Source: Xylogone sp. PMI_703
Lineage: Eukaryota; Ascomycota; Leotiomycetes
Assembly (NCBI GenBank): GCA_021399445.1
Contig: JAJTUQ010000001.1
Span: 434,001 to 498,000 of the forward strand
DNA: 64,000 nucleotides
Direction of reading: 5' to 3'
Part shown: positions 1 to 9,495 of the stretch, piece after piece
Numbering within the stretch: the first letter of the stretch is position 1
Layout: the number at the start of each line of letters is the position of its first letter
The notes under the pieces: model-generated
Seen by the model: the letters and a program-made list of their open reading frames with translations, nothing else
Told to the model about the DNA's origin: nothing
Databases searched by the model: none
Made by a program: the position numbers and the translations under genes

Positions 1-180
1 GATCTCAAACGTTCAATTTATTGATATTTCGCGAAAACACTTGTTGTAGTATTTGGAGTTTACAGATGCCGCTTCACAGTGTTCTTACAGCTGCCTATGC
101 TAAGGCCTACGGATAGGGTTTACGGTACCACAGCAACTATAGGCAGTGCGGCACCCTACGAGTGCCTGTACAACCATAAC
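1..180 (-). mobile_element. Probable interior edge of an older copia element, truncated by window edge
   Basis: This stretch follows what looks like the inner end of an older LTR at position 181. On the minus strand the first bases after that LTR contain GTTATGG, which weakly resembles the tRNA-primer site of the younger copia element in the same window. No coding frame is recognisable in the 180 bases, so it would be the untranslated leader of an element whose gag-pol lies outside the window to the left. The call depends entirely on the neighbouring LTR assignment. Confidence 0.3.
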
Positions 181-622
181 TGTTGACCATAACGGTTTTA
201 CGGCTGTAACTCTCTGTATATATATAATCTGCTGTAGTTGTAGACTCCTTAAGCAATCAATATAATATAGTGGTTCTGTAGGCTAAGTTCAGCCGACCAC
301 TTTAACACGGACGGAGGAATGCATCGTGGCTTCCGCACTTCCCCTCCCAAGCTAATCAAAGCCTCTTTCCAGACACTTGCTACCTTGTTCCGAGAGATAT
401 ACCGTAACCATTAAGAATTCCGCGGTTCCAGCTAGTTGATTGTATTTAAGTCAGATCGAGCATATCTAGCGGAACCTCGCTTGCAAAATGCCCTCCCTGT
501 CGGTATGCTCCGATAACGCGTAGCACGATCGTAAACCTTTAGTTACGGATATGCTAATTACGTTGTATGGAAGTTAATTCTCTCTATCTCCGTACAGAGG
601 TGGGAGATATAGTAGAGCCTAC
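181..622 (-). repeat. Distal part of an older copia LTR, split by the younger element
   Basis: On the minus strand this segment ends in GGTCAACA at 188-181, a typical copia LTR terminus. It joins in sequence to 5721-5796 if the younger element and one copy of its CCTAC duplication are removed. The reconstructed LTR would be about 513 bp, starting with TGTTGG and ending with CAACA. There is no open reading frame. The assignment rests on termini and context only, since no second copy of this LTR lies in the window. Confidence 0.45.
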
Positions 623-731
623 TGTTGGGGACGTAGATGTATGATCTATTGGAGAGCTATTCTACGGCTACAACTATGGAAGGAAACCAGTGGTTGGCTG
701 AGATGCTAACCGAGGTCACGTGCCTCCAACA
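623..731 (-). repeat. 3' LTR of the copia element (109 bp)
   Basis: Direct repeat identical by eye to 5612-5720, with TG..CA termini and a 6-bp terminal inverted repeat TGTTGG/CCAACA. It contains the palindrome CACGTG on both strands. It is very short for an LTR and has no open frame. Confidence 0.95.
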
Positions 732-742
732 CACCCCCATCA
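732..742 (-). other. Polypurine tract next to the 3' LTR
   Basis: On the minus strand the bases directly before the 3' LTR include ATGGGGGTG, a purine run in the position where plus-strand DNA synthesis of LTR elements is primed. The run is short, but its position is exact. Confidence 0.6.
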
Positions 743-1132
743 GCCAACCAATCAAAACCCCCATTTCCGGCTTTCCGGCAATTACAATTCAGCTCTGAAA
801 TCGCTCCAAAACCTCCGAATTCTTTATTGCTTCGAATTCCATGGCACTTCCTGTGCAATCAGACCTAATTGTTTCACGAACTTTGCGTGTTTTTCCCTGT
901 TGAATGGTTTCGTCAAGCCATCTGCCACCATATCGCTACCCGATATATACTAAACCTTCACCTTCTTCCGTTGAACCATCTCCATAATCCATTTATACCG
1001 AATATCGATACATCTAGTTCTGGCCGCGTTGAGGAGATTCATGACATTTATATAGACATTCGCGCTATCGGTGAATAATATAAGTGATATTGGTTGCTCA
1101 TAGCCAAATTCTTTAATAATTTGAGCTACCCA

Positions 1133-4100
1133 TTAAGCTGAGAGAGCCACAGGCGTTAGATTCGTAAATTCCGCTTCTGTACTACTGAGAGCCACATAGG
1201 TCTGTTTCTTGCTTTTCCATAATACTGGTCCTCCCGCAATAAACACCACATACGCTCCTGTAGAATATCTCGTCAATAAATCGTCTGCGAAAGATGCGTC
1301 CACATACGTGCATAGATTCAAGTCCGTAAGACTGAATTTGCCTCCATACACTATACCCAAGGCAGCTATAGCACTTAGATATCTAAATAAATACTTTAAT
1401 AATATCAAGTGTTGCTCTGAAGGGCCGGAATTGGCTTCACAAAGACGAGAAACAGTATATATAATATCAGGACATGTTCCAACCGCAAAATAATTCACGG
1501 AGCCAATCTTTTTAATATAAAGTTTAGTTTTTGTAGTTATCGGTTCCCAGGTACATGACAACTCCAAGTTCGATGGCCATAATGTTTTAGCTTCGTTCAG
1601 ATCCTGATAACCGTATTTCAATAACATAGTCTTCGTATATGCCTCTTGGGAAAGGAAAACAGTACGTTTATCACGATCACGTATAATATCAATACCTAAG
1701 AATCTTTTCACCTCTCCCACTTCTTTCAATTCGTAATAACCACATAATAAATCTCTAATTTCCATGATATCTTCCTTTCTCAGAGCCACAATCAACAGAT
1801 CATCAACATACAAGATAACTAGTATGCCCTTCGCGTCATATCTAAATAAGCACAAGTCCGATTCGAATGAGCAGAATCCGAGCTCCTTCATCACCGGCAA
1901 TATCGTTAAAAACCAGTACAGTAAACTCTTTTTCAGACCATAAAATGCTCTTTTCAATTTCCACACCATATTATCGCCTTCAATAAAGCCCTAGGGCTAT
2001 TCCATATAATATTCTGTATCCGAAGGAATCATTACATTCAAGAAAGCGGTTTTGAAGTCAAATTAGTAGCATTCCAGGTCCTGAACCACCATTAAAGCCA
2101 TAAAGGTTTTCACTGAAACACTATTCGCTACCACTACATATACATCTTAAGAGCTCCAGTTACCATCTTCGAAATTACCACAGATAACCCATCGTCCTCT
2201 GGCCTTCCATTTATTAGTATAAAAGTCCAACTTTTCGTCAAATACCCATTTTCCAGGCAATACCTTCATTCCATCCCTATATTTGACCAACTCGTATGTT
2301 TCCCGCACTCGTAAGCTATCAACCTGTACCTGCATAACTAACTTCCACTTTGTATCAAAATCAGGTCAGTTTCACGCTTGTCAGTAATTCTTAAGCACTT
2401 GGATCAGTATTTTAGCTTAGGTTTCCATCTGATGTTCAACTTTGGCAGCTGAAAGTGCATATTCCATGGCTAATATCAACCTATCGTCTACCAGGTAACC
2501 CACAAAATAGCTCTGGCCCGGTAGCCTTCCACTGTTCAACGCCTTATAATAACCCTTCTCTGTTCCATCACCATATATATATCAACGTTTTCTAGATCCT
2601 TCCACAATCTGATCCACATCCACCCCCATAGATCTAGACCTCTTCATCGGCTTAGAATTTGTAGTATATTCCGCAATAAGATAATCGGTAAGAATAAAGA
2701 CTTCGTTATCGATTTCAGCTCACTCCTCAGCATCAAAAAATTCGTCTAATTCTGGTTCGGGTATAAGTATCGACTGTGGCTCAGGTATGAATGTCGAATC
2801 TAGCTCAGGAGTCAGTAAGTATGTCAGTTTAAGAATACTATCTTTCTCAGTTGTCAGCTTTATATTTAAATCTTGTAAAGAATATGAATCTAGAATTATT
2901 TCAGTATTTTCTGCAAATCTGACGGTTTTCCTGCCAGGATAATAGACATCTGTTCGCACTCCTGACTCTACAGCCTCCTCCACTTCAGCTATGAATAGGT
3001 CTGTAAATACAGCCTCATATTCAGGTTCTCCAGAATCTTCCTTTCCATCCCAGTCTAGGCCTTCATTAAATCGTACTACACTTGCTCATATGACTTTTCC
3101 TTCAGTTTCATCCCAAATCCAATATATTTTGCCGTGGAGATCACCATAACCGATCAGCCTTCCTTTCTTCACTCTAAGTGCAAATTTGTCAGCTTTGTCA
3201 CGTTTTACGGGTTTGACATAATAATAAGCATGACAATAATAACTTCGAAGATGTCGTATATATGGTTTCTGTGCTTCCTCTGGCATTCCTAAGCCTGTTA
3301 ATAAGACTTCATGAGGACTGACCATTGACGGATTAGCTCTCGTTGATAACAGATTAAGAACCACCACCACACTTTCCATCACGAAAGGCCAAAGATATTC
3401 TGGTAACTCATGAACTATTATCGTTGTCCATGCTTTTTCCATAATCGATCTACCGGCTCTTTCGGTTTTCCCGTTCATCCATAATATATATAGTATCGTT
3501 TTCAGTATCGTTATACCTTCTCTTCTTGCCCAGTCGATTAACTTGCTGTGTTTAAACTCCACAGTAACCTAGCCGAACTCCGAACCTCCATCAAGTCCTA
3601 TTATCTTAATCTTCTTGCCAGTTTAACGCTCTATATTACATACCCAATCCTGAAGTTATATATAAGCTTGATCTTTAGTCTGACAGAATTTGATCCAGTG
3701 ATATCCCGAATACACATACACCATATGAACACTATATCGATATCCTAAGTGTCCAGCTTTCTTGTACTGAATCAAGTCTACTCTAATGAAATCTAGAGGT
3801 TTGTCACAAACTATTAGAGCCTCTTTTCCAATAATATCAGTGGCCTTGCCCATGATACATGGTTCACAGAAAGCTTGGGATGTCCCATGTAATTCTATTC
3901 CAGCTTTCTTGCAAGCTTGAACGACTACGTCCTTGCTTGCATGCATTAACCGTCTATGCATAATACTATAGTTTATCGACACAAATATCGCATGTCTGAC
4001 CTCATACTTTTGGTCAAGATCTGGCGGAGGTTGATTAGGGATAATCACAACACCATTCACCCATATCACTTTCGTTAACAGCTAGTTTGTCGACTTAACA

Positions 4101-4462
4101 AGAAGTATATCTGTAGCCCCATCCAATACAGCTCCCTCTTCTCTTAGGGCTCCCGTAGAGACCAGATTGATGGGCGATTGTGGACAATACAGTACTCTGT
4201 TTAACTGAAAGGTTATGCTTCCTCCACTTAGAGCTAGTGCTTCGAATACTACCGTTCCCATATATCATGACTCTCCGTTCCCACCATTTACTGAGGCAAA
4301 TATCATTGGTTTCGTCAATGAATAAATCTCTATAAACCACTTCAGATAGTTGAACATCGTCGTTAAACAACCAGAGTCTAGTATTATACTATCCCTGGTT
4401 AACTGTACCTTATACGCCTGTTGGACTTCAGATCTAAGCATTAGACTTAGATCTGGAGGCAC
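1133..4462 (-). pseudogene. copia pol: protease, integrase, reverse transcriptase, RNase H (multiple stops)
   Basis: Pol fragments read in order. The protease motif LDSG lies near 4380. An integrase HHCC finger (HRRLMHAS, later CEPC) lies near 3860-3960. The integrase core is around 3090-3600, with GLDGGSEF before and NGKTERAG after a stop. A reverse transcriptase start with WVFDEKL is near 2250. The RT palm motif YVDDLLI is near 1800, and RNase H with YVDASFADD and ALSSTEAEF lies at 1150-1320. Stops interrupt the reading at about 4265, 4070, 3656 and 3560, and repeatedly between 3086 and 1970. Nearly all fragments lie in the same frame, so the damage is nonsense rather than frameshift. Several stops fall where a Gln codon would fit. 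Confidence 0.9.
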
Positions 4463-4587
4463 TGTATGAAATCCTGTTAAATACTTGCAAAATTATTTCC
4501 GAACAAGAAATTGCCTTAAACAGGAGGTATAAAAAAATTCAAATTCTGACGAACTAAAGCCATAGTTGACGACGTTTTCTGTTCCGC

Positions 4588-5406
4588 CTATTCCTTCAAG
4601 GCCTTCTTTTTACCATTCCATGTGTCTGGCACCTGTTCCGGATGCTTCTTCCAGCATACTTTACCTGGGTAGCATGTATTACACTCAATACAGTGATTTA
4701 CAGTCTTGGAGACCTTCCTGTCACACATAACACAGTACTTCTTCTTAGAATCGGTATTCAGAGATGTTGTAATGAACTTTGAATTCTTGTTCAATGCCGC
4801 AAAAGATGTATCTGCTTTCTCACTTCCAGCCAAGGCTAAGAATTCCTCCATGAGTTTCGACCAAGTCAACCTCTTCTCCTTCCAATCTCTACTCCAAGTT
4901 CTATATTCAAGGTTATATTCTTCTTTAATAACTACAAAAGACAAGAGTATAGCCATGTCGTCCTGTAGATAAGCTCCAAGTCTTCGCTTTAGATACTGAA
5001 GTCGGTCATGAAACTTTATAAAGGACTCGAAGTTTTTACGCCTAATGCAGCCTATCTCCTCAGCCATTTGTACAATCGTCAATTCAGACACTTTGGGGAT
5101 CGCTGTCATAATCTTGTCGTATGTAACTTTCGGATTGCTCTCGTTGGAATCCCATCCTGAAGCAATAAGTTGTTTATACACGTTCGTGATCGTAACACCT
5201 ATGATCATTCCTATTGCTACCCTCTCCTTCCTCCATTGTGGTTTCTCCGCTACTGCCACGGGCTCTGGAATGGAGGTCTCAATGTATTTGAGTAAGTCAT
5301 TATACTCCAGAGTCTTGCGGAGCATGAAATTCCATTCCTCCAGGTTCTCTTCGCCCTTCAATGGTGGGATATGCAATAATGACGTGGATGGGAGGCTGGT
5401 CGTCAT
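4588..5406 (-). CDS. copia Gag-like protein
   Basis: An open frame of about 272 codons runs from the first ATG at 5406; the frame stays open upstream to 5511 without an earlier ATG. The protein opens with the IPPLKGEENLEEW region that begins many fungal copia Gags (UBN2-like fold). It ends in a cysteine- and histidine-rich segment, CIECNTCYPGKVCWKKHPE, a degenerate zinc knuckle. Gag would package the element RNA into virus-like particles. It is the only part of the element without a stop, so it might still be expressed even though Pol is dead. Confidence 0.8.
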   Translation of the reverse strand: MTTSLPSTSLLHIPPLKGEENLEEWNFMLRKTLEYNDLLKYIETSIPEPVAVAEKPQWRKERVAIGMIIGVTITNVYKQLIASGWDSNESNPKVTYDKIMTAIPKVSELTIVQMAEEIGCIRRKNFESFIKFHDRLQYLKRRLGAYLQDDMAILLSFVVIKEEYNLEYRTWSRDWKEKRLTWSKLMEEFLALAGSEKADTSFAALNKNSKFITTSLNTDSKKKYCVMCDRKVSKTVNHCIECNTCYPGKVCWKKHPEQVPDTWNGKKKALKE

Positions 5407-5596
5407 ATTGCCTGAATTGTTCTCTGAAAAAATATCGTCTTCTGAATGTCCTTCTATCAAATAATATGGCTCCCAGCGTCGATAATTCGCGTTAAATCCA
5501 TGCCAACACAACTATTCCAGCTGTTTTGGGCCGTATTTTTGATATCACAGATCAATACAATCGATACAGCAATGTAAATCAACAAAATAAAAGCTC

Positions 5597-5611
5597 GAGG
5601 GCCTCATAACC
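5597..5611 (-). other. Primer binding site, half-tRNA type (initiator Met anticodon region)
   Basis: The minus strand directly after the 5' LTR begins GGTTATGAGGCCCTC. Its complement contains CTCATAA, the anticodon loop of methionine tRNAs with anticodon CAU in the middle. Drosophila copia and its relatives prime from an internal half of initiator tRNA-Met cut in this loop, rather than from the tRNA 3' end. The match to the stem is approximate, so the exact tRNA is inferred. Confidence 0.55.
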
Positions 5612-5720
5612 TGTTGGGGACGTAGATGTATGATCTATTGGAGAGCTATTCTACGGCTACAACTATGGAAGGAAACCAGTGGTTGGCTGAGATGCTAACC
5701 GAGGTCACGTGCCTCCAACA
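5612..5720 (-). repeat. 5' LTR of the copia element (109 bp)
   Basis: Direct repeat matching 623-731 base for base as read. It carries the element's promoter side in the minus orientation and is followed downstream by the primer site at 5597-5611 and by gag. Confidence 0.95.
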
Positions 5721-5796
5721 CCTACAGCTTAGCTATAGCTCCCACCCAATTAGGTCTAGCGTACATGTGATATTCACGTGATGGGATAATCCAACA
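5721..5796 (-). repeat. Proximal part of an older copia LTR, split by the younger element
   Basis: On the minus strand this begins TGTTGGATTATCCCATCACG at 5796 and stops where the CCTAC duplication of the younger element begins. The start TGTTGG followed by an ATCCC..CACGTG segment looks like fungal copia LTRs. Together with 181-622 it would form one LTR of about 513 bp. Confidence 0.45.
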
Positions 5797-6600
5797 CTCC
5801 CCTTATATCTCAATATATACGAAGTTCGGAAAAGTTTAAAATTTCATAGCTAGGTTGATATAGATAAATGGTATTGAGTTACTGATATTTGCAAAAAGGG
5901 TAGCTAAAGTCTTGAAATACCTTAACTTGATTTGAAAAAAATATATGCTTGACAAAGATGCGACGTATCACAGTAGCTTACACTCTTGAGTCGAGATGCG
6001 CGTTTATAGTAAGATTTTGTCAGAACCTATCAGAACCAATGTCATGTATGGCAAGAAGAGTATACTGAATTGTAGTCTCAGGAGGTGAGTCGATTGCTGA
6101 AATACAGTACGTAACATCATTCGCAATATGTAATGACAAATATCTCGACGCAATAATGAACCCCAGTTCGCCGTCCCGGAACCTCCTGTGGTAGACTCGA
6201 GTCATCAGGGCAAGATGGCGTTGCATATCGCCTGGACTGCCTCAAAGCTTAACCCAACTAAGAGGGCGGTAGCACGGCCTGCGCTATTTGTGCTAGGAAC
6301 TTTAACTTTATCAGAACAATATCTAGGGCCCTAGCTAAAGGCTGAATCCATCCGCCAATGGGCTGGAACACATTAGACCTATGTTCAACAGCCTCGCAGA
6401 TTCTTGCCCATGATGGTAAACTAGCCAATCACAAGTCTATATCCATCGTATTGAAACTCTGTAGTTGCGGATGGAGCCATATCTCCTTTATCGTTCAACA
6501 TGACACACTTTAGCTGACCCAGGCTATGAAAGAAGGGGAATTTGTCAGATGGAATCGACTAGTTGTATCAGTATTCGAGGAATGACGCCCATACATCTAA
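5797..6600. other. AT-rich spacer, no gene recognised
   Basis: Short chance frames only, with many stops on both strands. The missing N-terminal part of the adjacent oxidoreductase pseudogene was looked for here and not recognised. Confidence 0.6.
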
Positions 6601-7548
6601 ATTCAAATTCTACAAACGAATCATTGGCTAATAGTACTTCTAGAGCCTAAGATGGGAGTGACATTTGGAAAGCCTCACGCTGCTAGTAAACAGGAGATTG
6701 CGGAGCTTATTGACGGCTTCGTCAATGCTGCCGTATACCTGGAAAGGGCTGGTTTTGACGGCGTTAAGTTACACGCCGCTCATGGCTATCTCATTTCTCA
6801 ATTCCTCTCCCATACAACCAATAAACGCTGTGACGAATACAGCACTCAGACAGTTGAGAATCGCCTGCGATTCATCACCGAAATCGTGAAGGCAATTCGC
6901 GCTCGGGTGTCTCCTGGATTTATTGTGAGCGCCAAGCTCAACAAAGCGGAGTTCCAGGAGGGCGGTGTTACTGCAGATGAAGCAAAGGAAGTATGTGGGT
7001 GCCTTGCGCGGGAAGATTTTAATTATGTGCAGCTGAGCGGTGGAACGTACGAGAACACGGGGTTATCATGGGAAAAGGAATCACCCCAAAAGCGGGAGGC
7101 TTTCTTCCTCACGTTTGCTGAAACGATCATCTCGGCGATGGGCCAGAACAGGAAGATGAAAACCATCCTCGCCGGCGGTCTGCGCTCTACTGAAGCAATG
7201 CTTAAGGCCTTGAAATCAGTCGATGGCGTTGCCCTTGCCAGACCGGCTGCTGCAGAGCCACGTCTGCCGGCCAAGATTCTCGAGGAGCGAGTCCATGGCA
7301 CTATTCGACCTCCCGAAGCAGTTTAGTATGATACCGGCCTGGCTCTTTTCACCGCGAAGACCCAACACGTGCAGATCACGAGGAATCAAGAACCTATGGA
7401 TGTCAGCGACCAGATGGTCTGGAAGCAGTACTCCCAGGATCTGAACAGTTGGTTCCAGAAAGCGGCGGCGGATGGAGACAAGATGGAGGTTATCCCGGCC
7501 CCTGAGTATAGTGGGCTGCTGGTACAATATGGAACTGAGCGAGGATAA
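6601..7548 (+). pseudogene. Old yellow enzyme family NADH:flavin oxidoreductase, 5'-truncated, one internal stop
   Basis: The open frame from ATG 6652 gives 224 residues of the FMN-binding TIM barrel typical of OYE-like proteins. Motifs seen are MGVTFGKPH, AGFDGVKLHAAHGYL, QFLSHTTNKRCDEYS and EFQEGG, then LSGGTYE and ILAGG. Its stop, TAG at 7324-7326, is followed in the same frame by 73 more sense codons to TAA at 7546. This extension (ITRNQEPMDVSD, WFQKAAADGDKMEV) fits the usual C-terminal tail of fungal members. The N-terminal 150 or so residues are missing: the frame is open back to 6586 and then hits a TGA. Family members reduce activated alkenes with NAD(P)H. This copy is almost certainly non-functional. 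Confidence 0.85.
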
Positions 7549-7954
7549 CAGTCCGACTATGGTTGCAATTCGATTATAAACATAACATTGCGATTCGTCA
7601 GGATGCTTCCGTGGGTAAAGATATGTGATAGCATAACTAGATTAGATTTTAACTTTTTTGTACCTGCATAGAGGGTACTATTTGAGCATATTATCTACGC
7701 TATAGATTAAAATTTATAAGAGACTACAAAATGGTATATATTCATTGAAGATATACAGTTTCTTGTAGGTTCAATCAGACAATTTTTGTTCTTTTACATC
7801 ACAACGAGCCGGAAGTGAAAGAAACGAATACTCAAATGTTCCTAATTTTTCGAGATATTTTCCTAGTAATTTCCATAACTTTTTCCTACAGGTTGCAAAA
7901 GTAACAACCCAAGGCAAAGCCTCGTTTGTTTGATATTTGTCTGTGACAAGTAGA

Positions 7955-8287
7955 ATGACTGACAGCGTGAAATTAGTAGATGGAGTACATCACTCGGTAA
8001 TATTCGTCCGTAATTTGAGCGCAAGCATTCATTTCTACAGTGATGGGATTGGCTTACAGTTACTCAAGAGGGCCACCTCAGATGATGACTTTTCAGCTCT
8101 ATTCGGAGCACGCCTAGGCAATGCATCTACCATTTTCTTCGGAGACGACAATCATCAGGATAATTATTCTAGTGTCTTGGAGCTCACATAGTACGATAAA
8201 ATTCAAATTGAAGTAGGTTACAGGTTAATTTCCACAGGTGTGCTGTTGTTTTCTTATTTGGTTGATGACGCCGATAAAACACAATGA
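7955..8287 (+). pseudogene. Glyoxalase/extradiol dioxygenase fold (VOC) protein, nonsense-interrupted
   Basis: From ATG 7955 the frame gives a VOC N-terminal module: GVHHSVIFVRNLSASIHFY, then GLQLL and IFFGDDNHQD. A TAG at 8189-8191 interrupts it after LELT. The same frame then continues for about 30 codons into GVLLFSYLVDDADKT, the start of the next VOC beta strand, and ends at TGA 8285. An intron would have to begin at GTACGA (8191) and end at CACAG (8237), but that splice recreates a stop, so a nonsense mutation is the better reading. VOC proteins include glyoxalases and ring-cleaving dioxygenases; the substrate cannot be told. Confidence 0.75.
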
Positions 8288-8751
8288 AACTTCAAGGAAA
8301 AATATTCTAGTAAAGGCACATAAAAACCAGTGACGCTAAAGATCATTAACTAATAATTGATAATAGAACACAATCTGCTAGGCTAGTAATTGTAGATCTT
8401 TCTTTACATAGACGTTAAAATTGTTTATTACTCTGAAGATACTGAGTTATTTGTTTAAACATACACGTATAGATCAATGAAACACTAACTGATAAGAAGG
8501 TATAACGTAAAACGAGAAAATATTCTTAAAGGGAAATCTAGGCATTATTTCTAAATGGTGACTCCGAGAGAAGTAACCCATAGGGGAAAAAGATTATTCG
8601 GCCTTTGATTTAACTCTATAGATAGGTATCTTACTATTTAATAAGACTATGTATACTCAGTAGTAAGGGGTTATTCTTAACAGTATATTTAAACACTTTT
8701 AAACATTAGATTTACTTTTATCTTCTACTCACCGTAGGCATCGTAGAAACA
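8288..8751. other. AT-rich spacer, nothing recognised
   Basis: Very AT-rich with stops in all frames. No coding remnant or repeat was recognised. Confidence 0.6.
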
Positions 8752-8880
8752 ATGGCTGATAATGTTACTACCATACCAGAGAGTTCCTGGGTCCTCATAA
8801 CCGGGGTAAATGGATATATCGCCACTCACATCGCCAGCCAATTTCTCGAACGTGGTTCTATAGCTCGACTTAAAAATTGA
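8752..8880 (+). pseudogene. NAD(P)-dependent epimerase/dehydrogenase (extended SDR), N-terminal remnant
   Basis: A 42-residue frame carries the Rossmann nucleotide-binding start of extended SDRs: WVLITGVNGYIATHIASQF, followed by LERG. In GRP2/methylglyoxal reductase-like fungal proteins this is followed by about 300 more residues. Here a TGA comes at 8878-8880 and nothing further of the family is seen on the plus strand. It is a truncated remnant of a reductase gene. Confidence 0.65.
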
Positions 8881-8884
8881 ATTT

Positions 8885-9350
8885 AAGTGGTCAGCCAATT
8901 CAGCCGCAGTAAATGGAACTATCCTTCTGTAGGTTATATTATTTTCACCAAGGAATTCTTTCAGTGCAAAGGAAGTGTCTCAAATAATTAGATCTTTAGG
9001 TGAAAATGCGTAGTGTATCTCACAAAAGGGATAATCATAGTACCATCGAAGAAGTCTTTCGGAAGTTCTCCGAACAGAAATAGCCAAAGATCGGCTTTAC
9101 TGCGAATGACTTATGCAGTAACCAGGTCAAGGGATCTTGCAGTCAAAACTTCCGCAACTCTGGAATGTCCTTGCCCCACAAATCCAGCATAAAGCGATAA
9201 TAGATACTTGGAATGGCCAATACTATCATATTATCCTTAATATGACTGGCTATTGTCTCCATAAGAAGCCCACTGGGAAAAATCTCATTACCAAATGTAT
9301 TTATCCACGATTGGAAGAGTGGGATAGGGACATTACTTGTTAGAGTATCC
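8885..9350 (-). pseudogene. Decayed minus-strand coding remnant, family uncertain
   Basis: Read on the minus strand, short segments look protein-like. One near 9190-9345 contains GNEIFPSGLLMETIA and FMLDLWGKDIPEL. Another near 8885-8965 contains NNITYRRIVPFTAAELADHL, which resembles the C-terminal part of NmrA-like SDR proteins. Stops and frame changes separate them. The family assignment is a guess, and they may come from two genes. Confidence 0.25.
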
Positions 9351-9495
9351 CGTTATTACCCCTCCCCCCGCTCCCCACCCCGAAGCTAGAGCGATGGGTA
9401 ATCTAAAAAATTATTCTTATATCATATGGATACAACTTCATTAAATTTATCATTATTATAAGTTAATAAGTTAGTAAGATTTATTATTTAAAGCT

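Larger units (their letters stand above)
623..5720 (-). mobile_element. Ty1/copia LTR retrotransposon, full length, coding region inactivated
   Basis: A 5,098-bp element is bounded by two 109-bp direct repeats that read identically and begin TGTTGG and end CCAACA. The same 5 bases, CCTAC, flank it at 618-622 and 5721-5725 as a target-site duplication. In the minus direction the order is gag, protease, integrase, reverse transcriptase, RNase H, which is the copia order. Gag is one open frame, while pol lies in essentially one frame broken by many in-frame stops. Identical LTRs and an intact duplication indicate a young insertion, yet it cannot make a whole Pol protein. Confidence 0.95.

Noticed and set aside
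8191..8237. Possible 47-bp intron rescuing the VOC gene
   Set aside because: Joining the exons recreates TAG and shifts the frame away from the GVLLFSYLVDDADKT segment.
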